Source: SKUL01 sp964487545
GTDB taxonomy: Bacteria > Bacteroidota > Bacteroidia > Flavobacteriales_D > SKUL01
Reading direction: 5' to 3'
Length of the DNA: 64,000 nt
Assembly: GCA_964487545.1 (NCBI GenBank)
Contig: CAZARI010000009.1
Span: 24,138-88,137 of the forward strand
The translations under genes and the position numbers were made by a program. Within the stretch, counting starts at the first letter, position 1. The number at the start of each line of letters is the position of its first letter. Of the stretch, positions 26,494-35,294 are shown piece by piece. The notes under the pieces were generated by a model, which ran no database searches, was not told where the DNA came from, and saw only the letters and a program-made list of their open reading frames with translations.

Positions 26494-27020
26494 TTTACCT
26501 TCACGACTGACACTTCATAAATAATGGGTGCATTCGATGGGATTTTCTGATGATCGCCGGTTAGACCGTGTGCCAGGTGGCTCGGCAGAATAAAGTATGC
26601 ACTATCTTGCGCACACATGTATTTCACCGCCTCGTGCAATCCCGACTCCACATCGTCGTGATCAACCACAAAGGAAACGGGTTCGTCTTTGGATTCATAA
26701 CGCACCAATTCGTCCAACAACAACACTTTAAAATTGAGCCAAACGGTTTGTCCACTTCGAATGGAATCGCAAGGTTCGCTTGAAGCCGAATAAATGATAT
26801 ACCGCAACCCCGTTCCGGTGGTGGTCATTTCCAAATCCTTTTCCTTGATGAACGCCTTGATCTCTTCATCTTCGCGCTGGGCGGCATAACGGCTGCTTTC
26901 GAGCAACATTTCGCGCATGTCCTGATTGCTCATTCCCTGGGTTGGATGCTGCCTTTTTTCGCGACACCCGAATACCAGAAAGGAAAGGGCGATGAGCACC
27001 ATCATTTTATTTCGTAGCAT
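26490..27020 (-). CDS. gldI: GldI-like FKBP-fold lipoprotein
   Basis: The 176-residue lipoprotein (signal ending LVFGC, Cys19) has a helical N-terminal part (MLLESSRYAAQREDEEIKAF) and an FKBP-like domain: GTGLRYIIYSASS, then DDVESGLHEAVKYMCAQDSAYFI as residues of the flap and core, and HLAHGLTGDHQKIPSNAP. This is the layout of GldI, a peptidyl-prolyl isomerase needed for gliding and T9SS function in Flavobacterium. The order ndk / nrnA / gldI is what I recall around gldI. Assignment is by motif and context, not alignment. It overlaps the nrnA end by 14 bases. Confidence 0.75.
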   Translation of the reverse strand: MLRNKMMVLIALSFLVFGCREKRQHPTQGMSNQDMREMLLESSRYAAQREDEEIKAFIKEKDLEMTTTGTGLRYIIYSASSEPCDSIRSGQTVWLNFKVLLLDELVRYESKDEPVSFVVDHDDVESGLHEAVKYMCAQDSAYFILPSHLAHGLTGDHQKIPSNAPIIYEVSVVKVK

Positions 27021-28041
27021 TCAGTCGGTCTTTAAATTCGGGCAATATTTTCAGCAACCGATCGATGGTTTGTTTCATTGGTTCTTTTGACGAGCCACCC
27101 GCCGCATTTCGATGTCCCCCACCGCTAAAATGCTTTGATGAAAGTTCATTCACCGGAAAATCGCCTACGGAGCGAAACGAGATTTTAACCAAGTTGTAAT
27201 CCTCCTTTAGGAATATGGCCATCACCATTCCTTTGATAGAAAGTGCTTCATTTACCAGACCTTCGGTATCTCCCGATTGGCTGTTAAAGCGATCCAACTC
27301 AGCACGGCTCATGGTGATATAGGCTGTTTTGTATTCATTAAGTACCACCAGGTTATTCGACAAAACGTGGCCGCGCATTTTCAGCACATTCTCGGTTTTA
27401 TTATCAAACAAGTTTCGGTGCACCAGGCCATTTTCTACACCGAGCGCGAGCAGGTGAGCCGCCACCTCATGCGTGCGAGCGGTGGTGGATGGATAGCGAA
27501 AAGATCCGGTGTCTGTAACAATTCCTGTGTAAATACAAGTAGCACAGTCGGTGCTCAACTCGGAAAGTTGGTTCAACGCATCAATGAGGTCGTAAATGAG
27601 CTGTGCCGTAGCGCAGGAGGTAATATCGGAAAATTCCAATTCGGCAAAATCGTCCGGATCGCGATGATGATCGATTAATACTTTTGGTGCTTCGCACTGT
27701 GAAAGCACTTCTTCCATTTCGCCGGTACGATTCAGGTTATTGTAATCCAGCGAAAAAATCAAGTCTGCCGATTCAATCATCAAATCGGCCTGTTGCTGAT
27801 TTCCCTCGTAGATGAGCACGTCATCCGTTCCGGGCAGCCATTTCAAAAATTCGGGATAATCGTTGGGTACAATCACCTGCGACTGATAGCCGGTTGCTTT
27901 TAAAAAATGATGCAGTGCCAACGCCGACCCCATGGCATCGCCGTCGGGATTTTTGTGGTTGGTGATAACTATGCTATCCGCCTTTTCAAGCAATTGCAGC
28001 AGTTTGGTAAGTGCTTGCGTGTGGAATATTTCGTTTTTCAT
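27007..28041 (-). CDS. nrnA: DHH-family phosphoesterase (NrnA-like nanoRNase / pAp phosphatase)
   Basis: The 344-residue enzyme has the DHH domain with NHKNPDGDAMGSALAL, LIFSLDYNNLNRTGE and the eponymous motif VLIDHHRDPDDF, then the DHHA1 domain ending FSGGGHRNAAGG. The family degrades short RNAs or cyclic dinucleotide products and dephosphorylates pAp; which of these applies is open. ATG at 28041 (MKNEIFHTQAL) is preferred over a start 21 codons upstream, which would run into the ndk promoter. Confidence 0.9.
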   Translation of the reverse strand: MKNEIFHTQALTKLLQLLEKADSIVITNHKNPDGDAMGSALALHHFLKATGYQSQVIVPNDYPEFLKWLPGTDDVLIYEGNQQQADLMIESADLIFSLDYNNLNRTGEMEEVLSQCEAPKVLIDHHRDPDDFAELEFSDITSCATAQLIYDLIDALNQLSELSTDCATCIYTGIVTDTGSFRYPSTTARTHEVAAHLLALGVENGLVHRNLFDNKTENVLKMRGHVLSNNLVVLNEYKTAYITMSRAELDRFNSQSGDTEGLVNEALSIKGMVMAIFLKEDYNLVKISFRSVGDFPVNELSSKHFSGGGHRNAAGGSSKEPMKQTIDRLLKILPEFKDRLNATK

Positions 28042-28071
28042 CGGGCTAAAATTAGGCAAAGCCCTCCGATC

Positions 28072-28101
28072 TTGCCGCGTGAGGCCAATTTTATACTTTT
28101 G
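28072..28101 (+). promoter_or_regulatory. Bacteroidota-type promoter of ndk
   Basis: TTG at 28072-28074, a 19-base spacer and TACTTTTG at 28094-28101, followed by CACCGC. The ndk ATG is 36 bases downstream. It has the same spacing and the same downstream hexamer as the spt-like promoter. Confidence 0.75.
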
Positions 28102-28136
28102 CACCGCAAATTAAAAACCATAAAAGAAGCATAGCA

Positions 28137-28556
28137 ATGGCAGGAAAAAGAACGTTTACCATGTTAAAACCGGACGCTTTAGAAGCAGGGAACATCGGAA
28201 AAATCCTCGCAATGATTGAGGAAGCAGGTTTTACCATCCGCGCAATGAAATATACGCGGTTAAATAAAGCTGAAGCAGAAAAGTTTTACGAAGTGCACAG
28301 CGAGCGCCCGTTTTACGGCGAGTTGGTAGAATACATGACTTCGGGACCAATCGTTGCCGCGATTCTGGAAAAGGACGATGCCGTGGCCAGTTTCAGAAAA
28401 CTAATCGGAGCCACCGATCCTGCCGAAGCCGAAGAAGGCACCATTCGTAAAAAATATGCCGAATCAAAAGCAAAAAACGCAGTTCACGGTTCAGACAGCG
28501 ATGAAAACGCAGCGATTGAGTGCAATTTTCACTTTTCAGGAAGGGAAATCTACTAA
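28137..28556 (+). CDS. ndk: Nucleoside-diphosphate kinase
   Basis: Ndk equilibrates nucleoside di- and triphosphates through a phospho-histidine. The 139-residue protein begins GKRTFTMLKPDALEAG, as all Ndk do, and has the catalytic His117 in KNAVHGSDSDENA. It is divergent from nrnA, stands alone and ends in a strong terminator. Confidence 0.98.
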   Translation: MAGKRTFTMLKPDALEAGNIGKILAMIEEAGFTIRAMKYTRLNKAEAEKFYEVHSERPFYGELVEYMTSGPIVAAILEKDDAVASFRKLIGATDPAEAEEGTIRKKYAESKAKNAVHGSDSDENAAIECNFHFSGREIY

Positions 28557-28581
28557 TTGATTTTTTGAATTCTCACCCCAT

Positions 28582-28620
28582 AAAAAAAGGCTGCTTCAAT
28601 TTTGAGGCAGCCTTTTTTTT
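28582..28620. terminator. Bidirectional terminator between ndk and the M43 protease gene
   Basis: AAAAAAAGGCTGC and GCAGCCTTTTTTT form a long stem; the inner bases TTCAA/TTGAG extend it to a two-base loop. The A-run on one side and T-run on the other serve both converging genes. Confidence 0.9.
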
Positions 28621-28637
28621 TGGATGAGAGCATGCGT

Positions 28638-29960
28638 TTATTTTTTCACCACCTGATGTACGGCTACATCACCTGCTGCAAAAATGCGAAGCAGGTAGCT
28701 TCCGGACGCTACTTCGTCAAGTGAAATCTGTGTTTCCATCGCATTTACTGCCTGAATCTCTTTCAGCATCCGCCCGGTGTAATCTAACAGTTGCACCCGA
28801 TCGATCATTGCCTCTGCGGTTATCTTAACGTCGGCAACTGTTGGGTTGGGGAATACCGAAATAGACTCACTCATGCTTTTTGATTCAACAGAAGAGGGTG
28901 AATTCCAAAGCAAACCCGGACGCAATTCGGTGAGCACGTAGCGCATCATATCGGCTTGTTGTTGAGTGAACAGGTTCATACAAGCATCCTGGCTATAGTC
29001 CATGAAATTTTCTATCATATCCGGAAAATCTACAGGAGAATCCACACATGAGTTGTTGCTGAAGTTGCATACAAACCCGGCGGATTCGGCGCAGTTGGGC
29101 GTATCGGTAAAACCGTCGTCAACTGCACAACCATCTTCTCCGATAAAAGTAATGGCATCTCCCCAGATGTGGCGCAATCCAAAATAGTGGCCAACTTCGT
29201 GTACCAATGTTCGACCCAGGTTATTCTCATCCACGCCGTCGTCGGCATGTTGTGGGTTGTTTCGTCCCAGCGTGGTGTAGTGAATAAGCACCCCTTCTTT
29301 ATTGGCATCAGGAGCAGCCATATCATCGGGCCAGTTGGGTGTATTGGCGGGTGGATAGGCCATTCCGAAAATCTGCCCTAAAAACCCGCCCGATATATTA
29401 CACACCCAAATGTTAAGATATCTTTCGGTATCCCACGGATCGCTGCCATCGGTGGCTTCTGATTTCACATCGTCGAGACCCAGATCGGGGCTGAAAATAT
29501 TGAGTTCGAAAGCAGTTCGCGGCGTATATTTTCTGATAATACCGGTGGTTGGATTGTCATTTGGATCGACATCGGCCAGCACAAATTCAATTCCGACATC
29601 GGCGGCAACAGGTTGAAAAATTTCGCGGGTTTCTGATGCGTTGGCGTTGTTTCGTCGAAAGTCTTCGTTCAGTACTTCGAGCTGAGAATGAACGACGCTA
29701 TCGGCCAGGTTTTGCGCCTCTGTATTATAAACAATATGAAAAACCACCGGCACCTGATAAACTTCGTTGTCGCGGCCCTGCTGACGCGATTTTTCAATCC
29801 ACCGGTCGAGATCGTGATGAAGTGCTTGGGCGTTTTCGGGATGATTGGCTCCCAGTTGTTGAATCCAATGATCAAATCCGCAGCGGTGAGCCGCTTGTTG
29901 GGCCATTAATTGTCCGGTAAAAATCAGAGAAAGAGAAAAAAGAAAGATTCGGTTAAACAT
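28638..29960 (-). CDS. M43 (pappalysin/ulilysin-like) metalloprotease with T9SS sorting domain
   Basis: The 440-residue protein starts with a signal peptide (FLFSLSLIFTGQLMAQQ). The zinc motif of metzincins is HEVGHYFGLRH at 254-264, and a Met-turn follows in ENFMDYSQD. The last 75 residues, from ISVFPNPTVADVKI to GSYLLRIFAAG, are a type A T9SS sorting domain, removed after passage across the outer membrane. It is therefore a secreted or surface-bound protease. The substrate is unknown. Confidence 0.93.
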   Translation of the reverse strand: MFNRIFLFSLSLIFTGQLMAQQAAHRCGFDHWIQQLGANHPENAQALHHDLDRWIEKSRQQGRDNEVYQVPVVFHIVYNTEAQNLADSVVHSQLEVLNEDFRRNNANASETREIFQPVAADVGIEFVLADVDPNDNPTTGIIRKYTPRTAFELNIFSPDLGLDDVKSEATDGSDPWDTERYLNIWVCNISGGFLGQIFGMAYPPANTPNWPDDMAAPDANKEGVLIHYTTLGRNNPQHADDGVDENNLGRTLVHEVGHYFGLRHIWGDAITFIGEDGCAVDDGFTDTPNCAESAGFVCNFSNNSCVDSPVDFPDMIENFMDYSQDACMNLFTQQQADMMRYVLTELRPGLLWNSPSSVESKSMSESISVFPNPTVADVKITAEAMIDRVQLLDYTGRMLKEIQAVNAMETQISLDEVASGSYLLRIFAAGDVAVHQVVKK

Positions 29961-30041
29961 GGTTTCGTTTTTAGGTTTGGCGCAAATTATAAAATCTTAC
30001 TACACCAGCCAAAAATACCCTGTTTCAGGAAAGCAAAAGTG

Positions 30042-30350
30042 CTACCGGATTTCTATTTCCCGCACCACTTCCTTGCCCGCTTTTTCGTTGAGCAAAGTCA
30101 TTAATTTCTCGCGACCAAGGTTTAGCTCGTGGCGCAAAGTGGAGGAATCGAGTTGGATAATGAGTTTTCCGTTTCTAAAAAAAATGTTTCGCGTTCGACG
30201 AGCAATCGGCCCACCCATAAGTTCTTCCCACGAGGCGATAACGGCAGCTTCGTCCACTCCCCTGTCGAGTTTATAGACCTCGAGTAGCCGGTTTATGGCT
30301 TCTTTAAGCGTTACTTCGTTGCTGTGTCGTTTCTTCAATGCACTCGCCAT
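30042..30350 (-). CDS. DUF721 (DciA-like) protein
   Basis: The 102-residue basic protein has the DUF721 core: VIASWEELMGGPIARRTRN and LIIQLDSSTLRHEL. DUF721 includes DciA, the predicted replicative helicase loader in bacteria lacking DnaC or DnaI. The start lies 47 bases inside recF, the gene upstream, and this pairing is common in Bacteroidota. Confidence 0.85.
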   Translation of the reverse strand: MASALKKRHSNEVTLKEAINRLLEVYKLDRGVDEAAVIASWEELMGGPIARRTRNIFFRNGKLIIQLDSSTLRHELNLGREKLMTLLNEKAGKEVVREIEIR

Positions 30351-31431
30351 TTAACAGGTTAAACACTTTTCCATTGGCGCTGATCGCCGCAAAGATCTCT
30401 GGCACGCGTTTTACATCGGTGTCGGTGACGAAAATCTGGCCAAAGATATTATCCGAAACCAGCTCCATGAGTCGCTTCACGCGTTGATCGTCAATTTTGT
30501 CAAAGACATCGTCGAGCAGCAAGATGGGTTTGTCTGACTTCTTTTCCGCGATGAATTCGAATTGCGCCAGTTTCAGTGCAATAAGATACGTTTTTTGCTG
30601 ACCTTGGGAGCCAAACTTTTTAAGTGGGTATCCTCCAATTTCAAACACCAAGTCATCTTTGTGCATTCCGGCTGTAGAGTGCTGGCGGTTCCGGTCTTGA
30701 CTCAGGTGCATATCGAGTAGTTCTGCAAATGAATGGTCGTGCAGTTGTGAATGATAGGCCAGTTCTACTTTTTCCTTTCCGCCACTCACCTTTTCGTGTA
30801 GTTGTTGAAACACGGGTACAAACTGATTCAGAAAATCGACGCGCGCTTCGTAGATAAAGTTTCCGGCGTTGATGAGTTGCTGATTCCACACATCCAAGCC
30901 GGCAGCGTCGAAAGTGCGATTTTCCCAGAAAAACTTGAGTAAGCTGTTGCGTTGCGCCAGGGCTTTGTTATAGCGAATCAGCCGATCGAGGTAAACGGGA
31001 TTAAATTGCGATATGATTCCGTCGATAAACTTGCGTCGTACGTCGCTGCCTTCGTAAACCAAATCTTTGTCATACGGCGAAATAATCACCACCGGATAGC
31101 GGCCAATGTGCTCACTGAGCTTGTCGTATTCCTTTCCTTCGCGCTTAAAAATCTTTTTCTGACCGCGTTTCATTCCGCAATACACCGAATCGACCTGATT
31201 TCCAGAATTGAACTTTCCCTGGATCACAAAAAACGGTTCGTCGTGCTTGATGTTCTGTGAATCAATCGGGTTGAAATAACTCTTGCAGTGTGATAAATAA
31301 TAAATAGCATCGAGCACATTGGTTTTTCCCGCACCGTTCTCCCCTACCAAACAATTTACACCGGCCTCGAATTCATATTCTGCCGAGGCACAATTCTTAA
31401 AATTTACCAGTTGAAGTGATTGCAAATACAT
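30304..31431 (-). CDS. recF: DNA replication and repair protein RecF
   Basis: RecF helps load RecA at gaps together with RecO and RecR. The 375-residue ATPase has Walker A GENGAGKTN (30 onward), the signature segment SQGQQKTYLIALKLAQ and Walker B PILLLDDVFDKIDDQR. Its 3' end overlaps the DUF721 start. Confidence 0.97.
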   Translation of the reverse strand: MYLQSLQLVNFKNCASAEYEFEAGVNCLVGENGAGKTNVLDAIYYLSHCKSYFNPIDSQNIKHDEPFFVIQGKFNSGNQVDSVYCGMKRGQKKIFKREGKEYDKLSEHIGRYPVVIISPYDKDLVYEGSDVRRKFIDGIISQFNPVYLDRLIRYNKALAQRNSLLKFFWENRTFDAAGLDVWNQQLINAGNFIYEARVDFLNQFVPVFQQLHEKVSGGKEKVELAYHSQLHDHSFAELLDMHLSQDRNRQHSTAGMHKDDLVFEIGGYPLKKFGSQGQQKTYLIALKLAQFEFIAEKKSDKPILLLDDVFDKIDDQRVKRLMELVSDNIFGQIFVTDTDVKRVPEIFAAISANGKVFNLLNGECIEETTQQRSNA

Positions 31432-31600
31432 GTTGCAAAAGTCGGAAAAATATGCCGTGTTATGGTTTTAAAAAATGTCACGGTCAGGCAACGTTTGCTA
31501 TATTGCGCAGTCATTATACGTAACCAATCAACAGCATTGAGTAATCATCGTTTTCATTTCGGTCATCTTCAACCCGTGGCCGAACCAACCAACAGGATTT

Positions 31601-34600
31601 ATGCAAACAAAATCGGTCTTTAACCTAAGTGTGAAGTGTGTTTTATGGTGTTTTTTTCTGTTGATTGCCGGAGCCAGCTATTCTCAAGCTCCGGTCACCT
31701 TTAATTACACCGGTAGTGTTCAAACTTATACCGTTCCGCCTTGTGTAACCCAGTTAAATATTGTTGCTGCCGGAGGCAAAGGCGGGGGCTCTAACGGCGC
31801 CAATGGAGCTACCGTAAGTGGTGTCCTTAACGTTACGCCTGGTCAGGTTTTGCAAATCTATGTGGGAGGTCAGGGAAGCTGTCCGGCAGCCGGCTGGAAC
31901 GGCGGTGGCTCTGGAGGGTTTGCCTCTGGTTCCTATTCGGGATGCGGTGGCGGAGGTGCTTCGGATGTGCGTATTGCACCCTACACCCTGAACAACCGGG
32001 TTATTGTTGCCGGAGCGGGCGGTGGCACGGGAGGCGGAAACGAAAATGTAGGTGGTGGATCTGGTGGTTGCGCAATCGGTGCGGCCGGATTGTCCTCTTT
32101 TGGATCAGGTGCTACAGGCGGGTCGCAGTTTTCGGGAGGAATGGGTGGTGCACCCTGGATATCTTCGGGTAACTACGGCGGTTCAGGATCGTTGGGGAAT
32201 GGCGGAAACGGTGCCAATGACCCCTGTTACAACGTGGCACCCGGTGGTGGTGGCGGCGGCGGCTATTATGGCGGTGGTGGCGGTGGAAGCGACTGCTTTG
32301 CTTCTACTCCTTTTGGCGGTGGCGGCGGTAGCGGCGGCTCCAGCCTAACTCCAGCCGGAGGAAGCTGCGTGCAGGGAAACAACACCGGCAATGGATACGT
32401 AACCATCACACCCAATTTCACCGGACTCGATCTGACCATTACCCCTACCTCGGCTACCATCTGTGTTGGCGAGTCAGTAACCATCACTGCCAACGGCGCG
32501 GTTAACTACACCTGGAGTCCGGCAGAGGGTCTCAATACTACAAACGGACCAACTGTTATTGCCAGCCCAACAGCCACACAAACCTACACCGTATTGGCTG
32601 ACGACGGCGGCAACTGCAGTGATGAAATTTCCGTAACCATTACGGTACTTCCTGAGCCGGTTGTATCGGTAACACCGGATGCTCCTGAAATTTGTGAAGG
32701 TGAGTCTGTAACACTCACTGCCAGCGGCGCAACGAGTTATGTATGGAGTCCGGCCACCGGGCTGAGCAACACAACAGGCGCAAGCGTAACGGCCACGCTA
32801 ACGGCCAATCAAACTTATACCGTGACGGGAACCACCGGTAATTGCACCGCAGAAACAACGGTTTCGGTGAGTATTCTCGATCCGGTTGAACTAAACTTTA
32901 CGCCAGAAAATCCAGAGCTTTGTCCGGGGGGTTCTACCAATATCACCGTAAGTGGAGCTGACAATTACACCTGGACACCGGCCACCGGGCTGAACACCAC
33001 TACGGGCGCTACGGTTGTGGCCAGTCCGGCAACAACCACTACTTATACTGTAACAGGAACAGCAGTTGGAGCCTGCCCGGGAACCATTGATATAACGGCC
33101 ACCATCCTTCCGGTACCCGAAGTAGATGCTGGCAACGATTTGGAAATTTGTGCCGACGGAAGCATCAACCTCAATGGAAGTAGCAACGACGCGGTCAGCT
33201 ATAGTTGGACACCAATCGCATCGCTCAGTGATCCTTTAATTGCCAATCCGGTGGCTTCGCCCCTAACGACAACCACCTACACACTGGAAGTAACCGACGT
33301 TAATGGTTGCACAAACACCGACAATATGACGGTAAATGTGATTGACGACAGTTATGAAATCAACGTGGATGTTTCGCTTTGTGATGGAGAAAATCATACG
33401 CTTCCGGACGGCACCACAGTTTCGGAAACCGGAATCTACAACAACCTATTTACTACTGCGTTGGGCTGCGATTCACTGGTGATTACCAATGTGGTGGTTC
33501 ATCCGCTGTACAACCTCGACCAAACAGCAGAACTGTGCGAAGGTGAAACTTTTACCCTGCCCGACGGAATCCCAGTAACCACTTCGGGGAATTACACTGT
33601 AAACCTGCTGAGTGCTGCCGGATGCGACAGCATCATTAATTATTCGGTAACCTTTAATCCGGTATTTGAAGCGTTCTATGAACCGATTATTTGCGAGTCG
33701 CAAACCCACGTGATGCCCGATGGCACCACCGCTACCACAGCGGGGACCTATACCTTTAACTTCACCACAGTGGAAGGTTGCGACAGCATTATTCACGTTG
33801 ACTTGACCGTTTTAGAAACCGAAATTATTCCGCAGGATATCACCACTTGTGATAATGAAAGCCACACTTTGCCCGATGGCACTGTCGTCAACGCTCCGGG
33901 ATATTACGAGGTGGTCATAAGTTCAGGCTCCACTTGCGACCAGCTCTACCAAATTACCATCAATCATCTGCCAACCTATAATACCGCTGTCGATATCGCC
34001 ATCTGTCAGGGAGAATCGTACACCCTACCCAATGGAACTTCGATCAATAGTGGCGGCACCTATCCGCTCACATTGAGTTCGGTTGATGGATGTGACAGCA
34101 TTGTGAATTTTAACCTGAGTATCCTTCCCGTGTACAACACTTCGCAAACGGTTAATATCTGTTCAGGTGAAACCTATACCCTACCTGATGGAACAGATAC
34201 CGGTACTGCGGGCACTTATCCGGTGACTTTCAATTCTGTTAGCGGATGTGATAGCACGGTAACCACAAACGTTATTGTGCGACCTGTTTACGACCACCAT
34301 TTTGTATGGAATGTTTGCTCGGGCAACAATCCGCTCGATCCATTTGGAAATCCGGTCACTTCAGACCTCTCGTTTGAACTGGAGTACACCAGTGTTTTTG
34401 GTTGCGATTCCATCGTTCAGATCGATATTTTCCTGCATGCCTCGTACTCCGACACCACGGAAGTTACCATATGTCAGGGCGAGAAATATGTTACCAGCGG
34501 AGGACAAATCATCACCACTCCCGGGTGGCACAGCGATATTTTCACCAATTCGGGTGGATGCGACAGTTTAAAGATTTATCAAGTGACGGTAAATCCCGCG

Positions 34601-35134
34601 CCCCTACCTTACTTTACACCGTCGATTCGCAATGCGGGGATTTATGATGGACCCGTTCAGTTTTTCAATGAAAGTACATTCACCGACTCCATATCTTGGG
34701 ATTTTGGTGTTCATGGCATCAGATTGGAAGACCAACCGATTATTGATTTTGACACAAATGCAGGTGTGTACCCCATTTGCCTAACCGCTTGGAATGATTA
34801 CGGATGCACTGCCCAATATTGCCTGAATTACGAGGTGCTTGAATTATTTACGGTTTATATTCCGTCAGCATTTTCTCCTAATGGTGATGGCATAAACGAC
34901 CTGTTTTGGGTTCAGGGCATGGATATCGATCCGGATCGGTTTCGCCTGCAGATTTTTAACCGCTACGGCGAGATGATATTTGAAGCGACCAACCCGGAGG
35001 ATAAATGGGACGGCAGCACTACGGGCAATACCCACTATGTGGAAGACGAGGTATATGTCTATCGCGTTGAAGTGAGTTCGTTGTCGATGACCGATTCGAG
35101 AGTAATCACTGGAAAAGTAGTGACGGTGCGCTAA
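31601..35134 (+). CDS. Large surface protein: Gly-rich domain, Ig-like and Cys-pair repeats, T9SS type B C-terminus
   Basis: The 1177-residue protein begins with a signal peptide ending IAGASYSQ. Residues about 30-265 form a glycine-rich domain (FNYTGSVQTYTVPPCVTQL, then many GGGGG runs). Residues about 275-580 hold four Ig-like repeats of the form ICVGESVTITANGAVNYTWSP. Residues 582-999 hold eight repeats of about 52 residues with paired cysteines. The last 95 residues are the gliding-motility-associated C-terminal domain (VYIPSAFSPNGDGINDLFWV, FNRYGEMIFE), a T9SS type B signal for surface attachment. The architecture suggests an adhesin; no catalytic domain is seen. It is divergent from recF and appears monocistronic. 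Confidence 0.93.
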   Translation: MQTKSVFNLSVKCVLWCFFLLIAGASYSQAPVTFNYTGSVQTYTVPPCVTQLNIVAAGGKGGGSNGANGATVSGVLNVTPGQVLQIYVGGQGSCPAAGWNGGGSGGFASGSYSGCGGGGASDVRIAPYTLNNRVIVAGAGGGTGGGNENVGGGSGGCAIGAAGLSSFGSGATGGSQFSGGMGGAPWISSGNYGGSGSLGNGGNGANDPCYNVAPGGGGGGGYYGGGGGGSDCFASTPFGGGGGSGGSSLTPAGGSCVQGNNTGNGYVTITPNFTGLDLTITPTSATICVGESVTITANGAVNYTWSPAEGLNTTNGPTVIASPTATQTYTVLADDGGNCSDEISVTITVLPEPVVSVTPDAPEICEGESVTLTASGATSYVWSPATGLSNTTGASVTATLTANQTYTVTGTTGNCTAETTVSVSILDPVELNFTPENPELCPGGSTNITVSGADNYTWTPATGLNTTTGATVVASPATTTTYTVTGTAVGACPGTIDITATILPVPEVDAGNDLEICADGSINLNGSSNDAVSYSWTPIASLSDPLIANPVASPLTTTTYTLEVTDVNGCTNTDNMTVNVIDDSYEINVDVSLCDGENHTLPDGTTVSETGIYNNLFTTALGCDSLVITNVVVHPLYNLDQTAELCEGETFTLPDGIPVTTSGNYTVNLLSAAGCDSIINYSVTFNPVFEAFYEPIICESQTHVMPDGTTATTAGTYTFNFTTVEGCDSIIHVDLTVLETEIIPQDITTCDNESHTLPDGTVVNAPGYYEVVISSGSTCDQLYQITINHLPTYNTAVDIAICQGESYTLPNGTSINSGGTYPLTLSSVDGCDSIVNFNLSILPVYNTSQTVNICSGETYTLPDGTDTGTAGTYPVTFNSVSGCDSTVTTNVIVRPVYDHHFVWNVCSGNNPLDPFGNPVTSDLSFELEYTSVFGCDSIVQIDIFLHASYSDTTEVTICQGEKYVTSGGQIITTPGWHSDIFTNSGGCDSLKIYQVTVNPAPLPYFTPSIRNAGIYDGPVQFFNESTFTDSISWDFGVHGIRLEDQPIIDFDTNAGVYPICLTAWNDYGCTAQYCLNYEVLELFTVYIPSAFSPNGDGINDLFWVQGMDIDPDRFRLQIFNRYGEMIFEATNPEDKWDGSTTGNTHYVEDEVYVYRVEVSSLSMTDSRVITGKVVTVR
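33344..34597 (+). repeat. Eight tandem coding repeats of about 156 bases
   Basis: Each unit follows the pattern x(I/L)C.GE.(Y/H)TLPDGT..... G.Y......V.GCDS(I/L)......V.P. Two cysteines per unit are kept in nearly all copies. The seventh and eighth copies are the most diverged (DPFGNP and TSGGQI in place of LPDGT). The repeats differ enough at DNA level that they are old rather than recently expanded. Confidence 0.85.
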
Positions 35135-35248
35135 GTAGTTTGTTGATGATTTTCATTAAATCACTGAATAACTAAGCATTAAACCTCTTATGTTCACCCC
35201 CGAAACAATCGGTTGAAAGGCACGAATGAAGACGCTCACCCTCACCTG

Positions 35249-35277
35249 TTGTGCAAATAAAAATTTAATTAACTTCG
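35249..35277 (+). promoter_or_regulatory. Promoter of the TPR membrane protein gene
   Basis: TTG at 35249-35251, an 18-base spacer and TAACTTCG at 35270-35277, one change from TAnnTTTG. The ATG is 18 bases downstream. Confidence 0.55.
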
Positions 35278-35294
35278 CCGCTTAAAATTTGACC

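Noticed and set aside
30042..30276. Plus-strand open frames antisense to the DUF721 gene
   Set aside because: They lack family features and overlap a conserved gene; no promoter is seen.
33344..34597. Regular repeats, considered as a CRISPR array
   Set aside because: The units are diverged coding repeats with no identical repeats and no unique spacers; the reading frame runs through.
35147..35163. Hairpin TGATTT/AAATCA after the large surface-protein gene
   Set aside because: Six A/T-rich pairs without a T-run are too weak to call a terminator.
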